From assembly GCA_022823465.1 (NCBI GenBank), contig JAJEHX010000005.1:1-64000 (forward strand): a DNA stretch of 64,000 bases. Reading direction: 5' to 3'. The notes below the pieces were generated by a model that saw only the letters and a program-made list of their open reading frames with translations, ran no database searches and had not been told where the DNA came from. This DNA is from Candidatus Latescibacterota bacterium. GTDB lineage: Bacteria > JAAXHH01. The position numbers and the translations under genes were made by a program. Positions 8,845-15,824 of this stretch are shown in pieces (positions within the stretch are counted from its first letter, which is position 1; every line of letters starts with the position of its first letter).

Positions 8845-10344
8845 ATGAAACGCGACGATGACATCCTGCTCATTTCCTGCTATGAACTGGGCCATCAGCC
8901 CTTCAGCCTGGCTTCTCCCGCTGCCCGCCTGAAGTCCGACGGATTCGACGTCTCCGTCGTCGACGCCGCGATAGAACCCATTCCGGAGGATATCGTCCGG
9001 CGTGCCGGGTTCATCGGCATCTCGGTGCCCATGCATACGGCCATGCGGGTCGGGATGGACCTGTCGCGCCGCATCCGGAAGCTCAATCCCGGCGCCCATC
9101 TCTGTTTCTACGGACTCTACGCCACCCTGAACGCCGACTATCTCCTGTCCCATGGAGCCGACTCGGTGATCGGCGGCGAGTTTGAACAACCGCTCTGCGA
9201 CCTGGTAGACAGGCTATGCAGGGGCGGAACTTCCGAGGCGGCCGGAACCTCTGAGGCGGTCGGAACCTCTGCAACGGGCGGAACTACTGCAACGGGCGGA
9301 ACTACTACAACGGCCGTCGAAGCGGACTCCGGCCCGAATCTCTCCCGCCAGGCCTGGAAAATCCCGGACCGAAGCAGCTTGCCCGCTTTGAAGCGGTACG
9401 CCCAGCTGGACACGGGGGTGGAACTGCTTCCCGCCGGTTACACCGAAACCACGCGCGGTTGCCTGCATACCTGTCTGCATTGCCCGATCACGCCGGTGTA
9501 CAACGGCCGGTTCTTCGCCGTGCCCGCCGACGTGGTCCTTGCCGACGTGGACCAGCAGGTGCGCATAGGGGCGCGCCATATCACCTTCGGGGACCCGGAT
9601 TTCCTGAACGGTCCCACGCACGTTTTGCGCATCCTGCGAAGGATGAGCGACGCCCACCCCGGACTGACCTTCGATTTCACCACCAAGATCGAACACATCC
9701 TGCAGCATGCGTCCTTTTTCCCAGAAGCCAGGGACCTGGGCGGCCTCTTCGTCGTATCGGCCGTCGAATCGGTCAGCAACCTGGTGCTGAAGCGCCTCCG
9801 GAAAGGGCATGACCGGGACGATATCGTCCGGGCCCTCGCCGTTCTGCGGGACGCGGACCTGCCCATGCGGCCCTCGCTGGTGGCCTTCACGCCCTGGACA
9901 ACGCTGGACGACTACCTGGATCTGCTGGATTTCGTCGAGGTCCACGACCTGGTCGAGCACATTGATCCGGTACAGTATACCATCCGGCTGCTCGTACCGC
10001 CCGGGTCGGCCTTGCTGGACGAAGCGGATACCCGGTCATGGATAGGCGAGTTGGATGAAGACGGGTTCACCTACGCGTGGGATCATGACGATGCGCGCAT
10101 GGACCGCCTGCACCGGCGGGTTTCCCGTCTCGTGGAGGAGGCCGACGCATCGGGAGAACAAAGGGACAACCGGAGTCTGTTCCACCGGATCAGGCGCCTG
10201 GCGGCAGAAACGGCAGATGTGGAGGCGCCTGCAGAGCGGCCGATACAAGACCTTTCGCCTGAACGGCGGCGGGTCCCCAGGCTGACCGAGGCCTGGTTCT
10301 GCTGAGCGGAGCCCACGGCGAGCCGGAAAGGCTCGTTTATCTGA
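8845..10344 (+). CDS. CUAEP-tail radical SAM selenoprotein (UGA read as Sec)
   Basis: Residues 1-125 look like a B12-binding-type Rossmann domain without an evident cobalamin DxHxxG motif. Residues 127-156 are a repetitive linker. Then comes a radical SAM core with C206-x3-C210-x2-C213 (RGCLHTCLHCP) to bind a 4Fe-4S cluster, followed by HITFGDPDFLNGP and DFTTKIEHIL. Conventional translation stops at TGA 10303-10305 after TEAWFC. Reading that UGA as selenocysteine gives C486-U487-A-E-P plus ten residues to the TGA at 10342. C-U-A-E-P is the defining tail of the CUAEP/CCAEP-tail radical SAM (seleno)protein family, and a bacterial SECIS-like hairpin follows the UGA. Total 499 residues. The family's substrate is unknown. 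Confidence 0.85.
9223..9312 (+). repeat. In-frame 18-bp tandem repeat, five copies, in radical SAM gene
   Basis: Five consecutive 18-bp units, such as GGCGGAACTACTGCAACG (9277-9294), encode the hexapeptides GGTSEA, AGTSEA, VGTSAT, GGTTAT and GGTTTT (residues 127-156). They form a flexible linker between the N-terminal domain and the radical SAM core. The last two units differ from each other at one base, which suggests recent expansion. Confidence 0.95.
10303..10335 (+). promoter_or_regulatory. Candidate bacterial SECIS element after in-frame UGA
   Basis: TGA at 10303-10305, a 13-nt spacer, then a perfect 6-bp stem CGAGCC (10319-10324) / GGCTCG (10330-10335) closing the loop GGAAA. The apical loop starts 20 nt after the UGA and begins with GG. 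Both match the general bacterial SECIS description: loop roughly 16-37 nt from the UGA, with G in its first two positions. The short TTTAT after the stem also allows a weak terminator. Confidence 0.75.
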
Positions 10345-10375
10345 TCCGGAATTGCTTTAGTCTGGAAGAAAATAA

Positions 10376-11575
10376 TCAGGAAGCGTAACCGTCCTGGGCG
10401 GGGCCGCAGTGCTGCGGCCGGGACGGTGCCCGGTACTGCACGCGGTGATCGGGCGTTTCGATGCGGATGCCGCCCTGCTGCTCCGACGTGAGGCAATGGT
10501 CGAGGATGCCGCAGACGGTCAGCGTCCGTTCTACCGGGATCGGTGAAACGCCGGTATCGAACATCTCATCGATCCTCGAAACCAGGCAGGCTGAATAGGT
10601 GACCGGCGGGGTGGGCGGCAGGAAGAACTGGGTAGACTGGAGATCCGGTTCGTCCTTCAGACGGGCGGCGAAACAGTAATCGCCGATGGCGCCGTTGAGC
10701 ATGAGCAGCGTGGTTTTCAAACCGTCCACGTGTTCGATGAAGTAGGCGGCCGGCTCCTCGGCCAGACGGCGCAGTTCCCCCGTCCCCAACAGGTCCTGCG
10801 TACGGCCGTCTTCTTCGGGCAGCCCCTTTGGACTGTCGCAGCGGGACAGCGCGGATTCCAACAGTTCCTTCGAATAACGCCCCTCCTCGCCGGCTTCCCA
10901 GACCTCGTCACCCACGATCATCTGCACCGCCCTGACCCCCGTCTCCCCGCCCCTGCGCCGCTCTATCATGCACTGCATGGCCTCGAGGGCGTGGTAATCC
11001 ATGGCGTCCGAACCGCCGACGCCCACCATCAGCGCTTCCTCGATTTCACATTCCAGCGGGAGTTCCAGGTCGGGCAGCCGCCACGTGACCGGCAAACTCG
11101 ATCCGGCAAGCACAGGAAAGCCGAGCCGCTTCGAATCGGCCACCATTTCCAGCCCGTTCGCGAAGCTGTAGGACAGGTTCTTGTCGTTGTAGATCGGCAC
11201 GGAGCGGCCGTCCTGCTCGAACACCTCGACGCAGGCTTTGAACATCTCGTAACGCGGATACTGTTTCTGGCCTTTCTCGTTGTCGGGATAGTCGCCGTGC
11301 TCGCAGATGATGAGGATGCCGTCCACCGCAAGAGTATCTCCTCCGCATCGCAGCGCTTCGGCGATGGTGGGATAGACCTCGAAACCGAATTCCCGGGCAC
11401 GGTCGATGCTCTGGTCGCCTTCGGGCCGCTGGTCGACGTAGAGCGATACGACCTCCGCGTCTGGACGGTTCCAGCGGCCGGACCGCGGGTAGCCCACGAG
11501 GAACCGGTCCGCGAAATGCTGGGTGTGGGAGAGATAGGTGTAGATGGAACTGATGACGGCGAGCCGTTTGGGCAT
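10376..11575 (-). CDS. Uncharacterised protein, paralogue of upstream neighbour
   Basis: 399 residues from the ATG at 11575, which follows a GGAG site; an upstream extension to 11629 is not conserved in the paralogue. It shares with the next gene SHTQHFADRFLVGY, VVSLYVDQ, YPTIAEAL, VDGILIICEHGDYP, EKGQKQYPRYEMF, a PIYNDKNLS segment and AGSSLPVTWRLP. The N-terminus (KRLAVISSIYTYLSH) has the feel of a Rossmann beta-alpha unit, and the EHG step recalls the place of EKP in Gfo/Idh/MocA enzymes, but no nucleotide-binding glycine motif is evident. Four nucleotides separate it from the upstream paralogue, so the two are probably co-translated. Family not recognised. Confidence 0.75.
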   Translation of the reverse strand: MPKRLAVISSIYTYLSHTQHFADRFLVGYPRSGRWNRPDAEVVSLYVDQRPEGDQSIDRAREFGFEVYPTIAEALRCGGDTLAVDGILIICEHGDYPDNEKGQKQYPRYEMFKACVEVFEQDGRSVPIYNDKNLSYSFANGLEMVADSKRLGFPVLAGSSLPVTWRLPDLELPLECEIEEALMVGVGGSDAMDYHALEAMQCMIERRRGGETGVRAVQMIVGDEVWEAGEEGRYSKELLESALSRCDSPKGLPEEDGRTQDLLGTGELRRLAEEPAAYFIEHVDGLKTTLLMLNGAIGDYCFAARLKDEPDLQSTQFFLPPTPPVTYSACLVSRIDEMFDTGVSPIPVERTLTVCGILDHCLTSEQQGGIRIETPDHRVQYRAPSRPQHCGPAQDGYAS

Positions 11576-11579
11576 GGTT

Positions 11580-12773
11580 TCAATATCTCCAGAACGTGGA
11601 TTGCTCGGGCGCCGGATAGACGACGTCAAGGTGGGGCGTCTCGAGGCGCACCTGTCCCTCGTGCAGGCTGTCGACCCCTGCCGCGGTCAGACCGGTCGTC
11701 AGCAGGGTACGTTCGACCGGGTACGCGGCCTCGCCGGTGAGAAACATCTGTTCCACGTTGTTGACCTGCGGCGAGAAGAAGTTGGCCAGCGACGTGCGCG
11801 CGGGCGGCATGGGCAGATACATCTGCGTCGACAGCGGCTCGCTCTGCCCCGTCAGGCGCGCAGCGAAGTTGAAGTCCTCCACCAGCCCGTTGAAGAGGAT
11901 CATGGTGCATTTGAGGCCGTCGCGGTGCTCGTAGGTGTAGGCCACGGGGTCTTCCACCATCCGCTTCATCTCATTGATGGTGGGAAAGATGTTATTGAAC
12001 CCATCGCGGGAAGGCTTCAACGTGTGACTGCGGCACAGGGCCGCTTCGAACAGCTCCCGGGACCATTCGCCTTCGTGCCAGGCCTCCCAGAAGGCTTCGC
12101 CCCGGCGGGCGTGAAGCCAGGAGACACCCGCCTCGCCGCCGACGCGCCGTTCCACCATGCACTGCAGGGTCTCCAGGCCGTGGAAGTCGTAGCTGTCGAC
12201 CCCGCCGTAGCACACGCACACGGCCTCTTCCACCCCGGCGTGCAGCGGCATGTCGACGGAGGGCGTCCGCCAGGTGACCGGCAGGCTCGAACCCGCCATG
12301 AAGGCGAACCCCAGCCGCTGCGACGTGTCGTACATCTCTTTGGCCCAGTCCCAGTTCCATGACAGGTGCTTGTCGTTGAAAATGGGAGCGGAACGGCCAC
12401 TGGCCTCGTAGACCTCCACGATCTCGCGGAACAGTTCGTAGCGCGGATAGAGCCGCTGCCCTTTTTCGTTGGTCGGATACTCGCCGTGCTCGCCCACCAG
12501 GAGGACGCCGTCCACCTGCAGCGAATCCCCGCCCAGGGTGAGGGCGTCGGCGACCGTGGGGTATATCTTCATCCCGGGGAACCGTGCGGCCCGGTCCCTG
12601 CTGAGATCGTTCTCGCGCACCTGGTCCACGTACAGGGAAACCAGGTCCATGGGCGGGTGGTGGTGCCGTCCGGCCCAGCCGTACCCCTCCAGGAAGCGGT
12701 CCACGATATGCTGGGTGTGGGCGTAGGGGTGGTAGATGGTCGTGATCGCGGCGATCTTCGGTCGGTTGGGCAT
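11580..12773 (-). CDS. Uncharacterised protein, first of a tandem paralogous pair
   Basis: 397 residues. It begins RPKIAAITTIYHPYAHTQH and contains DRFLEGYGWAG, MDLVSLYVDQ, VDGVLLVGEHGEYPTNEKGQ, LYPRYELF, APIFNDKHLSWNW, AGSSLPVTWRTPS and LETLQCMVERRVGGEAGVSW. Conserved acidic, His and Arg residues lie in the same order as in the downstream paralogue, and similarity runs the whole length, so the pair arose by tandem duplication. No signal peptide or membrane segment. A divergent oxidoreductase-like fold is a guess from the motif layout. No function can be assigned. Confidence 0.75.
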   Translation of the reverse strand: MPNRPKIAAITTIYHPYAHTQHIVDRFLEGYGWAGRHHHPPMDLVSLYVDQVRENDLSRDRAARFPGMKIYPTVADALTLGGDSLQVDGVLLVGEHGEYPTNEKGQRLYPRYELFREIVEVYEASGRSAPIFNDKHLSWNWDWAKEMYDTSQRLGFAFMAGSSLPVTWRTPSVDMPLHAGVEEAVCVCYGGVDSYDFHGLETLQCMVERRVGGEAGVSWLHARRGEAFWEAWHEGEWSRELFEAALCRSHTLKPSRDGFNNIFPTINEMKRMVEDPVAYTYEHRDGLKCTMILFNGLVEDFNFAARLTGQSEPLSTQMYLPMPPARTSLANFFSPQVNNVEQMFLTGEAAYPVERTLLTTGLTAAGVDSLHEGQVRLETPHLDVVYPAPEQSTFWRY

Positions 12774-12835
12774 GGTATTGGAACGCTCCGGGTTCCTCTC
12801 TCTGTTGGCTGGCGCAAGCCGCGCGTTGACGCAAG

Positions 12836-13780
12836 CTAGACGCCCGCCCTGCCGCCGTCGTCTCCCGTCCTATCGTGCTTGATCACGGACATGGCCGACG
12901 CGATGATGGAACTGATATCGCTGAGATTGGAGGGGATGATCAGGCTGTTGCCCTGCTTGGCCAGGTTGCCGAAGGTCTCGATGTATTGCTCGGCCACCCG
13001 CAGCTGCACGGCCTCGTCTCCCCCGTCCGACTTTATGGCCCCGGCAATGGCCCGGACGCCCTCGGCCGTAGCGGTGGCGACCGTGAGAATCGCCTGGCCT
13101 TCGCCCTCGGCCTCGTTGATCTGCTGCTGTTTCTTGGCCTCGGATTCCTTGATGACCTTCTGCTTCTCGCCTTCGGCCTGGTTGATATTGGAATCCCGCA
13201 TGCCCTCTGAATTAAGGATCGCCGCGCGCTTCTCCCGTTCGGCCCGCATCTGTTTTTCCATGGCTTCCAGGACGTCTCGCGGCGGGGTAATGTTCTTGAT
13301 CTCGTACCGCAAAACCTTCACGCCCCAGGGATCGGAAGCCTTGTCCAGCTCGCTCACGACGGCGAAGTTGATGGCGGATCTTTCCTCGAAGGTCTTGTCC
13401 AGGTCGATCTTGCCTACCTCGCTTCTCAGTGTCGTCTGGGCCAGTTGGGTGATGGCCATTTCATAATCGGATATCCCGTAAGAGGCCCGCTCGGCGTCCA
13501 GCACCTGCAGGTAGAGCACGCCGTCCACCCCCACCTGTACATTGTCCCGCGTAATACAAAGTTGCTCCGGGATGTCTATCGACTGTTCCTTCAGCGTGTG
13601 CCGGTAGGCTACCCGGTCCACGAAGGGCATCAGGATGTAGAATCCGGCGTTCAGCGTCCGGCTGTATTTACCCAGCCTCTCGATCACGCGGGCTTCCTGC
13701 TGCGGCACCACGATGATCAGGTTTCTCAGGAATATGATCGCCGCTATCGCGACGACGATAGTGACCAGCAGACTCTCCAT
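12836..13780 (-). CDS. Stomatin-like SPFH/band 7 membrane protein
   Basis: 314 residues. One N-terminal membrane segment (residues 3-27, LLVTIVVAIAAIIFLRNLIIVV) is followed by the SPFH domain: PQQEARVIERLGKYSRTLNAG, then TLKEQSIDIPEQ, and ITRDNVQVGVDGVLYLQVLD. An Ala/Glu-rich coiled coil (about 175-235, AEGEKQKVIKESEAKKQQQI) and a C-terminal oligomerisation region complete it. Such proteins form oligomeric membrane platforms and support membrane-protease quality control. It sits 72 nt downstream of nfeD; NfeD-stomatin pairing is a classic operon. Confidence 0.93.
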   Translation of the reverse strand: MESLLVTIVVAIAAIIFLRNLIIVVPQQEARVIERLGKYSRTLNAGFYILMPFVDRVAYRHTLKEQSIDIPEQLCITRDNVQVGVDGVLYLQVLDAERASYGISDYEMAITQLAQTTLRSEVGKIDLDKTFEERSAINFAVVSELDKASDPWGVKVLRYEIKNITPPRDVLEAMEKQMRAEREKRAAILNSEGMRDSNINQAEGEKQKVIKESEAKKQQQINEAEGEGQAILTVATATAEGVRAIAGAIKSDGGDEAVQLRVAEQYIETFGNLAKQGNSLIIPSNLSDISSIIASAMSVIKHDRTGDDGGRAGV

Positions 13781-13852
13781 TACATGATTCCTTCCAGCGC
13801 GCAGCGGGATGGTTGAGGACCGGTATAGGCCCCGGCGCCATCCGGGTCACGT

Positions 13853-14284
13853 TCACGCGCCCCGTACCCAGAGTGAAACCCCTTCAACACGTTCGACTAC
13901 GCAGGCCTGTCCCCGTTCGATAGGCGATGCGCCCTTGTTCACGGCGTTCCAGCCCGTGCCCCGCACCTCGACCTTGCCCGTACCTTCGGCCGGGATATCC
14001 ACGAGGGCCGTTCCGGACTCGCCCTCCAGGGTGTTAATCTTCTCGGCGGGCTCATCGAGGTTCAGCTTATCGGAAAGTGCGCGGTGGAACAGGACGAGAG
14101 AGACGATGGACAAGACCGTAAACAGGAGAAACTGAACCCAGGTCGCGTCCACCAGGCCCGTCCAGGCCAGCACGCCGACCACAAGTGCGGCGACACCGAA
14201 GAACAACAGATAGAAGGCGCCCGGCGTGGCCATCTCGGCCAGACAGAGCAACACGCCGCCAATAATCCAGATCCACCAGGCCAT
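13853..14284 (-). CDS. NfeD-family membrane protein
   Basis: 143 residues. Two or three transmembrane helices occupy residues 3-70 (WWIWIIGGVLLCLAEMATPG, AALVVGVLAWTGL, FLLFTVLSIVSLVLFHRAL). They are followed by the soluble OB-fold C-terminus typical of NfeD: GESGTALVDIPAEGTGKVEV, then GTGWNAV and GQACVVERVEGVSLWV. This is the short NfeD form without the ClpP-like protease domain. NfeD partners stomatins, and the SPFH gene follows directly on the same strand. Confidence 0.92.
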   Translation of the reverse strand: MAWWIWIIGGVLLCLAEMATPGAFYLLFFGVAALVVGVLAWTGLVDATWVQFLLFTVLSIVSLVLFHRALSDKLNLDEPAEKINTLEGESGTALVDIPAEGTGKVEVRGTGWNAVNKGASPIERGQACVVERVEGVSLWVRGA

Positions 14285-14322
14285 CAGACTCCCCCGGTAT
14301 CAGGTAACTTGCCGTCAGATAT

Positions 14323-15690
14323 TCAAACTTCAAGCAGCAAAGCCGCGGGCACCTCGATCAGTGACTTTACTTTTCCCAGGAACTGCACGGCTTCCCGGCC
14401 GTCAATGATCCGGTGGTCGTAGCTTAGCGCCACGTACATCATGGGCCTGATCACGACCTCCCCGTCGACGGCTACGGGCCGGTCGTCGATTCGATGCAGC
14501 CCGAGTATGCCCACCTGCGGCGGGTTCAGGATGGGTGTGCTCAGCATCGAACCGAAAACCCCGCCGTTCGTTATCGTAAAGGTGCCGCCCCGCAGGTCCT
14601 CGAGGGACAGCTTGCCCTCTCCGGCCCTCGCGGCGTACTGGCGTATGCCGCTTTCGATCTCGGCGAATGACATCCGGTCCGCGTCCCGCAGGACCGGCAC
14701 CACGAGCCCGTCTTCGGCGCCCACCGCGATGCCGATATCGTAATAGTGCTTCCTGACGATCGAATCCCCGCGGATTTCAGCATTGAGTTCGGGAAAGTCC
14801 CTGAGCGCCCCGATCACGGCCTTAACGAAAAAGGACATGAATCCGAGCCGCACGCCGTGGCGTTCTTCGAAAGCCTCCCGGTTCCTGCGGCGGATCGTCA
14901 TCACCGTGCTCATGTCGATCTCGTTGAAGGTCGTCAGCATCGCCGCGGTCTGCTGGGCTTCCACGAGCCGACTGGCGATGGTGCGCCGCCGCCGGGACAT
15001 GGGTACGACTTCCTCCCGGTCGTCTCGAGGCGTTTCGGCGGGACCGGCGGTGTCTCCAGTCGCGCGCACGGTTTCCGGGGCACTTGGTTTCGGTTCGACG
15101 GCCTCCCGTACCGAATCATCGGATGCCCCGGCATCCGCGTCCTGACCCGCCTCGTCGGCAACAGCTTTTTCTTTTCTTTCCGTTACGGCCCGCTCCACGT
15201 CCTCCCGGCGTATTCTTCCACCCATCCCCGTCCCCTCCACACCGGAAAGGGATATACCGGCTTCGTCCGCCATGCGCCGCGCCACGGGCGTTATCCGGTC
15301 GTCCGGAACGGCCTCGGTCTGCTCCGCCGCGTCCGTATCAGCCGCATCGCCGGCATCTGCCGTTCCGGGCGCGTCCGGAACGGCCACCGACCCTTCGGCT
15401 TCATCCGCCGCATCAGTGGCCTCCGCGCCGGTATCCGTCGCCCCGGCGCCGGCGCTTTCGTCGAGTACCCCGAGCAAGTCGCCGATCCGGACGTCCTCGC
15501 CCGCCGCGCGTTCGATGCGGACCAGGACGCCGCTGTCATTGGCGTTTACCTCGAGCGTGACCTTCTCGGTTTCCAGTTCCAGGAGCGCTTCGCCCGCCGT
15601 AACCGCCTCGCCTTCCTTTTTGAACCATTGGACGACGGTTGCTTCCACGATGGATTCACCCAGTTGCGGCACGGTGATGTCCACGGCCAT
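14323..15690 (-). CDS. sucB: 2-oxoglutarate dehydrogenase E2, dihydrolipoyl succinyltransferase
   Basis: 455 residues. The N-terminal lipoyl domain (1-75) has its lipoylated lysine at K43 in [10 protein letters not shown] long Ala/Asp/Glu linker follows, then the peripheral-subunit-binding domain ([20 protein letters not shown]), a second linker, and the catalytic acyltransferase domain with [14 protein letters not shown] and the active-site [17 protein letters not shown]. It forms the core that transfers succinyl to CoA in the TCA cycle. It lies 134 nt downstream of the E1 gene on the same strand. The SucB identity rests on that neighbour and on the ETEKVTLEV lipoyl motif typical of SucB. 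Confidence 0.95.
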   Translation of the reverse strand: MAVDITVPQLGESIVEATVVQWFKKEGEAVTAGEALLELETEKVTLEVNANDSGVLVRIERAAGEDVRIGDLLGVLDESAGAGATDTGAEATDAADEAEGSVAVPDAPGTADAGDAADTDAAEQTEAVPDDRITPVARRMADEAGISLSGVEGTGMGGRIRREDVERAVTERKEKAVADEAGQDADAGASDDSVREAVEPKPSAPETVRATGDTAGPAETPRDDREEVVPMSRRRRTIASRLVEAQQTAAMLTTFNEIDMSTVMTIRRRNREAFEERHGVRLGFMSFFVKAVIGALRDFPELNAEIRGDSIVRKHYYDIGIAVGAEDGLVVPVLRDADRMSFAEIESGIRQYAARAGEGKLSLEDLRGGTFTITNGGVFGSMLSTPILNPPQVGILGLHRIDDRPVAVDGEVVIRPMMYVALSYDHRIIDGREAVQFLGKVKSLIEVPAALLLEV

Positions 15691-15824
15691 TTCACACTCC
15701 CGGGGTACTCATTAATCAGTTGACGCGACCAGTTGACGCGATTGCTTCAGTTACCGCGAAATCCGCGGTACAGACTTTTATCGAACGCCCGAATCGAACA
15801 AGATGCGTCGGGCGCCGCGATCTG

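Noticed and set aside
10319-10340. Hairpin as a rho-independent terminator between convergent genes
   Set aside because: The following tract (TTTAT) is weak, while the distance from the UGA, the GG-starting loop and the CUAEP tail fit a SECIS element better. A dual role is not excluded.
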